Assembly (NCBI GenBank): GCA_020634495.1
Contig: JACKBR010000028.1
Span: forward strand, 1-58,427
Reading direction: 5' to 3'
Source: Ardenticatenaceae bacterium
GTDB lineage: Bacteria; Chloroflexota; Anaerolineae; Promineifilales; Promineifilaceae
Length of the DNA stretch: 58,427 nucleotides
Part shown: positions 38,301 through 45,035 of the stretch, in pieces
Layout of the letters: every line of letters begins with the position of its first letter
Position numbering within the stretch: the first letter of the stretch is position 1
Notes under the pieces: model-generated
The model's input: the letters and a program-made list of their open reading frames with translations, nothing else
Database searches by the model: none
Told to the model about the DNA's origin: nothing
Position numbers and translations under genes: made by a program

Positions 38301-40339
38301 TGCTTTGGTCCACCCTGGTAAGCTGATACATGAAAATAATAGCCAAGAAGTTCCGAACCTTGTTCAAATTCCCTGGCTTCTCCGGTCAAGGCAATCTTCC
38401 CGTATGTTCCTATCCAGTCAGCGGCATCGTTTTCTATACCCGGTAAAACCTGTGTCAAACGTTTTCCGCTGATTTCCTGTATCTTCAACCCTGTTGTATG
38501 TTCAAATCCTTCATTGGCTGCAATGATGATGAGGTCGATTGGCTCCCCGTTATCATCCTGGACAACCTCAAACAAAACGAACCCAGATGTCATATTTTCA
38601 AATAAGGTGCGGTATCTATTTTCGGATTCAACCAGTTTTTCCTCGGACAGCTTCTGCGCCGTGATGTCTTGAACCGTACCGGCATATTTAACAATTTTGC
38701 CAGTGGCATCCCTTTCAATTTGCGCTGTTGGACTAAAGTATCGCATTGGCCCATGTGCCGGATTGCTGCGGTATACCTGATCAGGAGGTAAATCTTCTCC
38801 GCCTGCCATTTTGGCCAAAACGTTCTGAACAATCGCCCGATCTTCAGGGTGAATGGCTGCCATATGGGCCTCAGCAGACGGAAAGCCATCCGCCGGGTTA
38901 AAGCCCATCATCTTATAAAATTGATCAGACCACCATCTTGTATTTGATCCAACAACAAACTCCCAACTGCCAAGATCGGCAATGGTTTCAGCACGCTCTA
39001 GCCTCTCTTTATGCAGCTTAAGTTTAGTTTCTGTTTTCTTTAACTCAGTGATGCTTGTTAACAGGCTGAGACCATAAGGCACATTGTTGATGTGGATTAC
39101 CTCAATGGATAAAAGTGTCTCTATGATTTCGCCAGACTTTGTGCGCAGAGCATACTCTACATTGTGGAGGCGATTTTGCTCCTGGAAAAGCTTGCGCAAC
39201 CGGTCTCGCTCAGCCTCACTGACCGTCAGATTCAAATCTTCCGAACTCTTGCCAATGACCTCATCATTTTCAAATCCAGTTAACGCCAGGAAGGAATCAT
39301 TTACCTCAACAATTTTAAAATCGTTAACCTGGTATAAAGAGATAGCAACTGGGCTTAAATGAAAAATTTTAGAAAATCGTTCTTCACTTTCGAGTTTCGC
39401 CTGGGTAGCCTGCACTCTTTCTGTAATATCTAAAAGCGTTCCTGTAATGGCCGGCTCCCCATCAATTTCCATAAGGGTGCCGTGGATTTCTATCCAAATT
39501 TGTTTGCCGTTTTTGCGCAGGGCACGTGCCGTATAATGAATGTTGTCCGTTTCCTGGTCAAGGCGTTGCCGAACATTTTCAGCCACCATTGGCCGATCTT
39601 CCGGGGCTACCAAATCATACATCGTTACTTGTGTATAAAGTTCTTCTTCTGTGTAGCCAAAAATTTCGCACAGCCGATTGTTGGCGTATAAGATTTGAGA
39701 GCCGCGCACAATGTAAATACCCGTAATGGATTGCTCTACCACGGCTTTGTACCTGGCCTCAGATTCTGTGCGTTTTTGCTGGCGCACAAGCAGCAGCCCC
39801 AGCATAACCGTGCCCAGGGGATAAATGCCCATCACCGGAATGCTGATCGTGCGCAGTACGGTAAACTCAATTCTTCCTGGCAGGGTCAGCATCCACAGCA
39901 GCATGGCCAGGTGAACCACTATGCCAAACAGGTACAGCTCTACCCAGTTAAGCGGCCGTTGCCGAGGGCGATAGCGCCGCCAGACAATCCCCAAAACCCC
40001 CGAAGTGACAATGACAGCCACCCCCGTCCAGGCCCCTGCCCCCCCCTGAAACAAGCGCAATACGGCCGTCATCACCACAGCAACCAAAGCGGGAATAGCG
40101 CCAAAAAAGAGGCCGGTAAGGCTCAAAAGAATAGACCGCGTATCAAAAACGATACCGGGGGAAAACTCCCAGGGGGTAAACATGACAGCCAAACCAATCA
40201 AACCCAGCGCCAGCCCCGTCATTAGCTGCATAAAGCGCGGGTTTGCTGGCTTTCTGTCTGGCAGATTATCGTAAATGACAGCCAGGCCAAGCAACAAAGC
40301 TGTGTTGTGAATTAAACCGACGACTGCTTCAGAGTTCAT
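32318..40339 (-). CDS. Giant membrane sensor histidine kinase with 15 PAS and 2 GAF domains
   Basis: 2673 residues from the ATG at 40339 with GGAG 8 bases upstream. An N-terminal 5TMR-LYT-like membrane domain of about six helices (FDTRSILLSLTGLFFGAIP) occupies residues 1-190. Eight PAS units (about 197-1200), a GAF domain (about 1200-1365), seven more PAS units (about 1370-2253) and a second GAF domain (about 2255-2430) follow. Most PAS units end in a DITERKQAE-like helix. HisKA has His2461 in SVSHDLKAPLRGIDGYS, of the phytochrome type. The HATPase shows LIENAFKFTRD, VQDNGIGF and GTGIGLAMV. PAS6 and PAS7 are near duplicates. There is no attached receiver. The ACGGCCGT octamer is only about half as dense as the window average. 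Confidence 0.96.
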   Translation of the reverse strand: MNSEAVVGLIHNTALLLGLAVIYDNLPDRKPANPRFMQLMTGLALGLIGLAVMFTPWEFSPGIVFDTRSILLSLTGLFFGAIPALVAVVMTAVLRLFQGGAGAWTGVAVIVTSGVLGIVWRRYRPRQRPLNWVELYLFGIVVHLAMLLWMLTLPGRIEFTVLRTISIPVMGIYPLGTVMLGLLLVRQQKRTESEARYKAVVEQSITGIYIVRGSQILYANNRLCEIFGYTEEELYTQVTMYDLVAPEDRPMVAENVRQRLDQETDNIHYTARALRKNGKQIWIEIHGTLMEIDGEPAITGTLLDITERVQATQAKLESEERFSKIFHLSPVAISLYQVNDFKIVEVNDSFLALTGFENDEVIGKSSEDLNLTVSEAERDRLRKLFQEQNRLHNVEYALRTKSGEIIETLLSIEVIHINNVPYGLSLLTSITELKKTETKLKLHKERLERAETIADLGSWEFVVGSNTRWWSDQFYKMMGFNPADGFPSAEAHMAAIHPEDRAIVQNVLAKMAGGEDLPPDQVYRSNPAHGPMRYFSPTAQIERDATGKIVKYAGTVQDITAQKLSEEKLVESENRYRTLFENMTSGFVLFEVVQDDNGEPIDLIIIAANEGFEHTTGLKIQEISGKRLTQVLPGIENDAADWIGTYGKIALTGEAREFEQGSELLGYYFHVSAYQGGPKQCAVSFSDITQAKQAEANLREREHFVSAIVDTSPAIIYVYDLETESNVYANSGVERLLGYQSEEIQAMGSELFARLVHPDDLAVVTAFKEAVAAATDDAVLEIEYRMRHADGRWRTLHSYERPFRRNKDGSLQQKLGIATDITESKRAEEALRQSEELFSTIFQVGPVAMAITRIADGKFIDVNDSFLDLFGYSREEAVGRTSVELKILPPEARKIFIQKQLETGGLRNAELKSQTKTGQPVHLLFSSHPLEIGGEACHITTLIDISELKQAEVALRQSKEMFSNAFHVGPAAMTITRVADGKFIDVNDSFLELLGFKREEVIAHTSLELNIWTPEERNKIIQKQLETGGLRNAELAARSKSGELVHLLFSTRPMEIEGEACHITTLIDISERKQAEAALRLSEARYMDLYENAPDMYVSVSAATGNIIQANQTLAQISGYTKDELIGRPIFDMYHPDSLEGAQKAFQQFVTEGVVHNAELQLQRKDGSVLDASLNATAVRDEAGNIIHSRSVWRDISDRKRSEMLLAAETEVLEMISTGAPLHDVLEAIVLSVEQFSLDTLGSILLLDSDGLHLRLGAAPHLPGAYNTAIEGEAIGPAAGSCGTAAYRREPVIVTDIERDPLWDEYRELARTYGLRACWSTPIINTTGAVVGTFAMYYREVRSPKAEDFELIERATRLASVAIEHSQAQESIVRLNDRITLAARAAGLGIWDWDIIKDQLVWDKEMYGLYGIDEHDFSEAYEAWIKGLHPDDVAYSRNETQQALRGEKEYDTQFRVVWPDGTIRHLQANATVYRDTDGNPVRMVGVNYDITERVQAEQKLRRSEERFSKIFHASPYPINLFRMADGRSVDVNAAYLALTGYPRDEFANKTAADLNLFVEPSDRSTWMSEIKEFGKAQKHEIQIRQKSGEIRDVVGTIEVIEVGGETFGLAMAVDITDRKQAERERDEARQLFQKVFELNPVATTLANLSDRTIINVNEALENLLGYTRAELIGKPSTAIDYWANIEERQPAFEILKEQGRLKDYEFSFKTKTGTVGHAVTSAEVFDDHSEKYILSTIFDITARKVAEQERQKFVTLADSSSEFIGMCNLDFEPLYVNPAGVRMVGLPDMAAACQVKVQDYFFPEDQQFITEEFFPRVLQEGHGDVEIRLRHFQTGEPIWMFYYLFHLRDDSGEVVGWATVSRDITERKQAEIELKDSEERFRTAFEHSANGMCLTAFDGTFLKVNQPLCKMLGYQKAELEGRHFNDITHPDDIQIGSNAMRQLVTGEIDSVTIEKRYLHKSGRPIWIHINSASLRNSSGELQYFITQIEDITERKLAEEALQKSEARFKALVEQSITGIYVFREDRFLYVNGRFCEMFGYDEEEVLANLLPTDVIAPEDKSMASDYVRRRIDGEMSSVHYIARGIKKDGTLIWVEIHGTRMELDGRPAVTGTVLDITERVEADIALAASEARYRTTLDAANIGVWDWNLKTDLWEATPTYFTMLGYDPETDGQNREVWGGRTHPDDFAFVIHKMETVRDEGLEGFNIDLRFRHKDGSYRWLNSVGNAVEFDENGKTTRMLGLQIDITNRKQAEEALQRYNQRLAVLRQIDQDILRVQNPELITKSTLENLQKLIPCWQTLVVLYDQNMVEGHMFVVSSDQPDISPVGMQIPIANNPRIELLQEGKTLVMKDAQNLSDSLSPFAVRLVEEGLQSALSTPLMADGQLIGTINLLARESNYFTSEHQEIVEEVANQLAIALHQHRLKAEIELQNEILEERVQQRTAELQAVNQELETFSYSVSHDLKAPLRGIDGYSQLLLEDYMDVLDEDGRIFLQKVRRATEQMNQLIEDLLAYSRLERRSLQVKEIDIHHLVNSLVNAHAATLDDPNTTIDINIPFQTVAADEDGLAMALRNLIENAFKFTRDVPAPQIQLGGQETDISCILWVQDNGIGFDMTHNERIFEIFQRLHRSENYPGTGIGLAMVRKAMDRIGGKVWAESEPGKGAKFYLEIVKNK

Positions 40340-40888
40340 AGAGAGCGCTCCAAAGTTCACCAGGTGAACCGCTATTACCTACTTAAAAAAGGAATGCAAA
40401 ATACAGCTGCCGACTTTCCTAAATATTTAAGTGGAGAACAAAAAGTCCTTTAAAAACAATCGTTTTATTTGAGCTTTTTGTTCTCCTGAAAGTAAATCAC
40501 AGAATGCGCTCAGGTTATTAAGCAACTTTTCGTGATTTACTTATTCGTACTGTGTTACACAAGTTTTCTTCACTTGCCATTCCCGCGAAGGAGGGAATGA
40601 CAAAGGATAAATTATTTGGATTAGGCTGTTTTAGTCCGACACAAACGTCCAAAGGATCATTTTGCCACGATGGTTACGTGATTTTTTGGAAAAATTGCTT
40701 GTAAGCAGTTTAGCTATGAATGACTGGAGTGATAACGGAAAATTATGCCAAACTGGCTCACGGTTGAAGCATATGATATACGAAGTGAGCCGTTCTACCC
40801 AAGAAATAAGCCCAGTGCGGATTTGGCACTGGGCTTTCAAATATTAATGTAATACGGCTTTAAGTTAACCAACCCAGGCAGCAGCCAG
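40340..40888. other. Intergenic region with stacked hairpins upstream of the giant kinase
   Basis: This 549-base gap holds no convincing gene. Near the kinase side are two exact inverted repeats in a row. The first has 13-bp arms (40433-40445 and 40474-40486); the second has 11-bp arms (40490-40500 and 40532-40542). A smaller CATTCCC/GGGAATG hairpin lies at 40579-40599, and GGCTCAC/GTGAGCC flank about 40754-40792. The lysS terminator is at 40808-40836. The stacked hairpins may be operators or leader RNA structures for the kinase operon. Confidence 0.55.
40808..40836 (-). terminator. lysS terminator
   Basis: Exact 11-bp arms (40808-40818 and 40826-40836) contain AAGCCCAGTGC with a 7-base loop. 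It lies about 53 bases downstream of the lysS stop. The following sequence is only moderately T-rich. Confidence 0.65.
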
Positions 40889-42418
40889 CTACCCGTCGCT
40901 CCGCTCGCGCAGGTGCGGGAAGAGCAGCACCTCGCGGATGGTGGCTTTGTCGGCCATGAGCATCACCAGCCGGTCTACGCCTACACCAAAGCCACCGTTG
41001 GGCGGCATCCCGTAGCGCATCGCCCGCAAATAATCCTCGTCAATCGGGTTTATTTCGTCATCATCTTTGGCAAACAGCTTTTGTAAATCCTCAAACCGTT
41101 GTTGCTGGTCGAGCGGATCGTTTAGCTCGGTGAAAGCGTTGCCCATCTCCATGCCCGCAATGAAAAACTCAAAGCGCTCCACGTGCAGCGGATCGCCGGG
41201 AATGGCTTTGGCCAGCGGCGAGATGTCCCGCGGATAGGTGGTGATGATCGTCGGCTGGATGAGCTTTGGCTCGACAAAATCGCCAAACAGGCCATCGATC
41301 AGTTTGCCCCAACTGGCCCCAATGGGCGCGTGCCCCCCATGCTCGCGGATGGCGTTGGCCAGGCTGGGCGCATCGGGATGTTCCATGTAGTCGATTTCGG
41401 CAAATTGCTTGATGGCGTCGCGCATGGTGAGGCGGGGCCAGGTGCCGCCCAGGTTTACGGTTTGTCCCTGGTAGGTAACCTCTGTTTGGCCCAAGACGCG
41501 CTCCGCCACAAATTTCACCATGCCTTCGGTAAAGTCCATCACGTTGTGGTAATCCCAGTAGGCGGCGTAAAACTCCAGCATGGTAAATTCGGGATTATGC
41601 TTGAAGCTGACGCCTTCATTGCGAAAATCGCGGCCAATTTCATAAACGCGCTCGATGCCGCCCACCAGCAGCCGTTTCAGGTACAGTTCAAAGGAGATGC
41701 GCAGGAACAGTTCTTGCTTGAGCTGGTTGTGATGGGTGGTAAACGGCCGTGCCGCAGCGCCCCCATACAAAGGCTGCAAAATTGGGGTTTCTACTTCTAG
41801 AAAATCATGGTCTTCAAAATAACGGCGCAGCGCGGAGATGACTTTTGCACGGGTTCTGAACACATCGCGCACGTCGGGATTTACAGCTAAATCAGCGTAT
41901 CGCTGGCGGTAGCGCTCTTCCACATCGCTAAAGGCGTTGTGGCGCACAATTTCGCCATCCACTTCTTGCTCTTTTACCACCGGCAGCGGGCTAACCGCCT
42001 TGGCCAGCAGCTTCCATTCCGTAACCCGGACGCTCACTTCGCCGCTTCGGGTGCGGAACAACACGCCGGTGGCCTGGACAAAGTCGCCCAAATCGAGCAG
42101 CTTGCGAAAGATTTGGTGGGATTCTTCACCAATGGCGTCCCGACGGACAAAGAGTTGGATACGGCCGTAGCCATCTTCAATGTGGCTAAACACCGTCTTA
42201 CCCATATCACGCTGGCTCACGATACGGCCGCACAGCGTCGCTTCAATCTCAGCCGCTTCGGCACCATGCGCCGCTTCGGCAGCTTCAAACGCGGCAATCG
42301 CTTCGGCGCTGGTGTGGCTGCGTTCCACCCGCAGCGGATACGGTTCAATGCCAGCCTCGCGCAGCTGCTCAATTTTTTCCAGACGTTTTTCTTCTAACGG
42401 GGTTGGTTCCCAAGACAT
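40889..42418 (-). CDS. lysS: Lysyl-tRNA synthetase, class II
   Basis: 509 residues from the ATG at 42418 behind AAGGAGAAGG; an upstream in-frame start at 42469 is not needed. The N-terminal OB fold binds the tRNA anticodon (GRIVSQRDMGKTVFSHIEDG). The catalytic core has motif 1 (VISALRRYFEDHDFLEVETP), motif 2 (YEIGRDFRNEG with HNPEFTMLEFY) and motif 3 (GFGVGVDRLVMLM). It charges tRNA-Lys in the cytoplasm. Unusually for many LysRS, the loop after motif 1 reads QPLYGGAAARPF, which is still family-like. It follows greA on the same strand but a clear terminator separates the two. A tRNA-Lys gene lies 2.7 kb away. Confidence 0.97.
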   Translation of the reverse strand: MSWEPTPLEEKRLEKIEQLREAGIEPYPLRVERSHTSAEAIAAFEAAEAAHGAEAAEIEATLCGRIVSQRDMGKTVFSHIEDGYGRIQLFVRRDAIGEESHQIFRKLLDLGDFVQATGVLFRTRSGEVSVRVTEWKLLAKAVSPLPVVKEQEVDGEIVRHNAFSDVEERYRQRYADLAVNPDVRDVFRTRAKVISALRRYFEDHDFLEVETPILQPLYGGAAARPFTTHHNQLKQELFLRISFELYLKRLLVGGIERVYEIGRDFRNEGVSFKHNPEFTMLEFYAAYWDYHNVMDFTEGMVKFVAERVLGQTEVTYQGQTVNLGGTWPRLTMRDAIKQFAEIDYMEHPDAPSLANAIREHGGHAPIGASWGKLIDGLFGDFVEPKLIQPTIITTYPRDISPLAKAIPGDPLHVERFEFFIAGMEMGNAFTELNDPLDQQQRFEDLQKLFAKDDDEINPIDEDYLRAMRYGMPPNGGFGVGVDRLVMLMADKATIREVLLFPHLRERSDG

Positions 42419-42449
42419 GCCCTTCTCCTTCAAATCAAAATGGAATACA

Positions 42450-42520
42450 GAGTTACACGGAGGAGACACAGAGATTCACAGAGAATAAAAATCTGCGCAA
42501 TCTGTGTAATCTGCGGATGA
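42450..42520. repeat. Foldback repeat of CACAGAG / CTGCG type
   Basis: The left half carries CACGGAG, CACAGAG and CACAGAG units. The right half carries ATCTGCG, ATCTGTG and ATCTGCGG, a loose inverted copy of the left. It sits between lysS and the greA terminator. Related pieces are seen at 24985, 44388-44412, 53326-53386 and 15969-16025. Confidence 0.6.
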
Positions 42521-42528
42521 TGTAAATC

Positions 42529-42555
42529 AAAAAAAAGCCCGTGTTATCCACGGGC
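42529..42555 (-). terminator. greA intrinsic terminator
   Basis: On the minus strand GCCCGTG (42555-42549) pairs with CACGGGC (42543-42537) around a 5-base loop. Eight T follow (42536-42529). It begins 39 bases after the greA stop. Confidence 0.9.
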
Positions 42556-42593
42556 CTCAAAATTAACATCATGCCGGGTAACACGTGGGGGCG

Positions 42594-43079
42594 TTACCCA
42601 ATCTTCACAACGCGAAATTCTAAAACTCCGTTGGGGGCGTTCACCCGAACGATTTCGCCAACCTTCTTGCCCAGCAAGGCCACGCCCAGCGGACTTTCAT
42701 TGGAAATACGGCCGTTGGCCGGGTCTGCCTCGGCGGCCCCAACCAAATGATACCGCTCATCATCATCAAACCCTTCTTCAGAGACCGTAACCCAGTCGCC
42801 AACACGCACAGCATCATGAGGGCCACCGTTATCGTCAATAATCTGGTAATTCTTTAGAATATCTTCCAGCTCTTGAATGCGACCTTCCAAAAAAGCCTGT
42901 TCATTTCGGGCGGCTTCTAACTCGGCATTTTCTACAAAATCGTCATCCTGACCATCTTGAAAAGCACGATGCAGCCTGTCGGCTACCTTCTCGCGCCCGA
43001 CAGTACGCAGTTGTTCCAATTCACTGGTTAGCTTGGCCAGGCCTTCTTCAGTTAGCAGGTGAGGTTTCATTAATGTCAT
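42594..43079 (-). CDS. greA: Transcription elongation factor GreA
   Basis: 161 residues, the usual size. The N-terminal coiled coil reaches into the RNA polymerase secondary channel, with the acidic tip seen as DGQDDDFVENAELEAA, followed by QAFLEGRIQELE. The C-terminal FKBP-like domain has VRVGDWVTV and ISNESPLGVALLGKKVGE, the family signature. It stimulates cleavage of backtracked RNA. The ATG at 43079 has AGGGGC 7 bases upstream; an ATG three codons later is possible. The family normally ends VEFRVVKI-like, as here. It has its own promoter and terminator. Confidence 0.96.
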   Translation of the reverse strand: MTLMKPHLLTEEGLAKLTSELEQLRTVGREKVADRLHRAFQDGQDDDFVENAELEAARNEQAFLEGRIQELEDILKNYQIIDDNGGPHDAVRVGDWVTVSEEGFDDDERYHLVGAAEADPANGRISNESPLGVALLGKKVGEIVRVNAPNGVLEFRVVKIG

Positions 43080-43126
43080 TGTTTGCCCCTAAACGGAATG
43101 TTTATCTCCGCAAGAAATTTATATTA

Positions 43127-43159
43127 AAGGTGACAGTCACTTTGAGTAACTGTCACCTT
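43127..43159 (-). promoter_or_regulatory. Strong hairpin in the greA leader
   Basis: Exact 11-bp arms AAGGTGACAGT (43127-43137) and ACTGTCACCTT (43149-43159) enclose 11 bases. It lies 48-80 bases upstream of greA, within the predicted leader. It may slow RNA polymerase or act as an operator. Confidence 0.5.
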
Positions 43160-43196
43160 GATTTTTCAAAAACAAGCAATTGTTGCCTAAGACGGC

Positions 43197-43218
43197 AAAA
43201 ACCGCTGTAAACAGCGGT
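43197..43218 (-). terminator. Terminator-like hairpin between the greA promoter and greA
   Basis: On the minus strand ACCGCTG (43218-43212) pairs with CAGCGGT (43207-43201) and is followed by five T. It could end aroB transcription, but it lies downstream of the greA promoter at 43249-43276. Transcripts from that promoter must pass it, so it may act as an attenuator. Confidence 0.65.
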
Positions 43219-43248
43219 AGTGACTGAGAAAATATCGTCAGGCGGGAA

Positions 43249-43276
43249 ATTATATCAAAAAAGGGTCTATTGTAAA
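43249..43276 (-). promoter_or_regulatory. Sigma70-type promoter of greA
   Basis: On the minus strand TTTACA (43276-43271) is followed after 16 bases by a perfect TATAAT (43254-43249). Transcription would begin near 43242, giving a leader of about 160 bases with two hairpins before greA. Confidence 0.65.
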
Positions 43277-43284
43277 GAGGAAAT

Positions 43285-44358
43285 TTAGATGTCTTGAACG
43301 GCCGTTAAACTTGCCAGAACATCTTCTTTTGCCACATCGCCCATTACAAAAACATCCCCAACCTCGCGCAATAAAACAAAGCGCAGCTTGCCTGCGGCCT
43401 TCTTCTTATCGCTAAACATTGCCTGGTAAACGGCCGTTGGGTCAAACTGTGCCGGAATCCGCGTGGGCAGGTTTTGGGCGTGCAGCGCCGCTTCGATGCG
43501 ATTCTGCACGGCCGGAGCGCAAAGTTCCAGCCGGGCAGACAAGTTTGCCGCCGCCACCAAGCCCAGCGCCACGCCTTCGCCATGCCGCACCCGGTAGCCA
43601 CTCACCTGCTCCACGGCATGGCCAAAGGTGTGTCCCAGGTTCAGCGTAGCCCGCCGCCCCTGCTCAAAGGGGTCTTCTTGCACCACGTCCCGTTTTACCT
43701 CGATGGCGGTGGCTACGAGAGATTGGAGATTGGAGATTGGAGATTGGTTTGTCAGTCTCCACTCTCCACTCTCTAATCTCCTAAACAATTCAGGATTACT
43801 AATCAACCCGTGTTTCACTACCTCCGCCATGCCCGCAGCAAACTCCTCTTTTGGCAGGGTGTGCAGGGTGGTGATGTCGGCCAGAACGGCCGTTGGCTGT
43901 TTGAACGCCCCCACTAAATTTTTACCCTGCGGCAAATCGACGCCCGTTTTGCCCCCCACGCTGGCATCGACCATCGCCAGCAGGCTGGTGGGGCACTGCA
44001 CAAAATTGACGCCGCGCATGTAGGTGGCGGCCACAAAACCGGCCACGTCGCCCACCACGCCGCCGCCCAAAGCCACAATTGTTGCCTGCCGGTCAATGCC
44101 TGCCGCCAAAAGCTGGTCGTAAATGGTTTGCACGGTGGCCAAAGTTTTGTACTGCTCTCCGGCGGGAATGGTGACCACGCAGGCCACGTCTCCGCAGCGG
44201 CTGGCGTGCAGCGGCCCCACGTGGCTGTCGGTAATGAGGGCAATGGGGCCACGAATCTGGGCAATTTCTACCAAATTGGGCAGCAAATCTGCGCCAACTA
44301 AAACATCGTATTGGCCAGTGGGATGGGTAACGGGGAGGTGAGTTGGGTCAGATTTCAA
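43285..44358 (-). CDS. aroB: 3-dehydroquinate synthase
   Basis: 357 residues starting at a TTG (44358) with AAGGAG 5 bases upstream. AroB converts DAHP to 3-dehydroquinate in the shikimate pathway, using NAD and zinc. Seen in the sequence are the NAD-binding GGGVVGDVAGFVAATY, the substrate loop VDASVGGKTGVDLPQGKN, and the zinc ligands in GHTFGHAVE and RHGEGVALG. Residues about 192-208 (ESGEWRL...NLQSL) are encoded by a heptamer foldback repeat, yet the spacing between the flanking conserved parts is about that of other AroB proteins. The shikimate kinase gene lies 66 bases upstream on the same strand, so the two are probably co-transcribed. Confidence 0.95.
   Translation of the reverse strand: MKSDPTHLPVTHPTGQYDVLVGADLLPNLVEIAQIRGPIALITDSHVGPLHASRCGDVACVVTIPAGEQYKTLATVQTIYDQLLAAGIDRQATIVALGGGVVGDVAGFVAATYMRGVNFVQCPTSLLAMVDASVGGKTGVDLPQGKNLVGAFKQPTAVLADITTLHTLPKEEFAAGMAEVVKHGLISNPELFRRLESGEWRLTNQSPISNLQSLVATAIEVKRDVVQEDPFEQGRRATLNLGHTFGHAVEQVSGYRVRHGEGVALGLVAAANLSARLELCAPAVQNRIEAALHAQNLPTRIPAQFDPTAVYQAMFSDKKKAAGKLRFVLLREVGDVFVMGDVAKEDVLASLTAVQDI
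43719..43781. repeat. Heptamer foldback repeat inside aroB
   Basis: Four exact GAGATTG units run from 43719 to 43746. A short spacer follows, and then inverted CTCCACT/TCTAATC-type units to 43781. On the coding strand it translates in frame as part of the Glu-Ser-Gly...Gln-Ser-Leu segment of AroB. It has the same layout as the repeats at 19916 and 44958. Confidence 0.85.
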
Positions 44359-44424
44359 GGTTGCTCCTTCAAAACAGAAAAGCGGAACACGTAAGACACA
44401 GAGAAAAAAAGAGAGAACGAGCCA

Positions 44425-44940
44425 CTAACCACCAACCGCTAAAACGATTTCATCAGCGACTTGAGCGGCCGTTTTGCCATCGGTGGAAATTTGAGGGAAA
44501 CGGCCGTATCCCTCACGTCTGGCATCTAGCAGAAAGGCAATACGGTCAGCCGGATTGGGTACGTTGAGCAGCGGCCGTTTCTCGCTATCTTGCACCCGCG
44601 CCAGGATGGTTTGGGGAACGGCCGTCAGGCAAAACACCTGGCCAGATGCAGCCAAAGCGGCGGCGTTGGTTTCGTCCAGCATCAGCCGCCCGCCGGTGGC
44701 AATGACCAGCCCTTGCCGCTGGGCCAGCTCCAGCGCCACGCTGCGTTCCCAGTTGCGGAACGTTTCTTCCCCAGCCTCGGCAAAGATTTGGGCAATGGAA
44801 CGGCCGTCTCGCTGCACAATGAGGGCGTCGGTGTCTAGGAACGGCCGTTGCAGCCGCTCCGCCAGCAGTTGCCCTACCGTCGTTTTCCCCGTGCCCATAA
44901 AGCCAGTCAGGATGATGTTGGGTGTTGTTTCTTGTGTCAA
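44425..44940 (-). CDS. aroK: Shikimate kinase
   Basis: 171 residues if translation begins at the TTG at 44940, the usual size of the family. The open frame continues to 45051, but that part is encoded by a repeat and is not protein-like. No clear ribosome site supports the start. The P-loop is GFMGTGKTT, the shikimate-binding Asp lies in FLDTDALI, and ATGGRLMLD is the glycine-rich substrate loop. The lid region has a conserved-type RPLL. It phosphorylates shikimate in the cytoplasm, two steps before chorismate. It lies directly upstream of aroB. Three ACGGCCGT octamers occur within 350 bases. Confidence 0.93.
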   Translation of the reverse strand: MTQETTPNIILTGFMGTGKTTVGQLLAERLQRPFLDTDALIVQRDGRSIAQIFAEAGEETFRNWERSVALELAQRQGLVIATGGRLMLDETNAAALAASGQVFCLTAVPQTILARVQDSEKRPLLNVPNPADRIAFLLDARREGYGRFPQISTDGKTAAQVADEIVLAVGG

Positions 44941-44957
44941 AATGAAAATTACTTTTG

Positions 44958-45025
44958 TTGCATGTGGCAAGTGGCATGTGGTAAGAAGCTTAGGGAAAAA
45001 TAACTCGCCACTTGCAAACGTGCCA
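44958..45025. repeat. Heptamer foldback repeat (TGGCAAG type)
   Basis: Units TTGCATG, TGGCAAG, TGGCATG and TGGTAAG follow one another at 44958-44985. After a 20-base spacer the inverted form (GCCACTTGC, GTGCCAC) occupies about 45005-45025. It lies between the tRNA-Lys terminator and aroK. Confidence 0.7.
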
Positions 45026-45035
45026 CTCTTCCAAA

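Noticed and set aside
40631..40847. Two small overlapping open frames on opposite strands
   Set aside because: Both cover the lysS terminator and hairpins, and neither has a ribosome site or family features.
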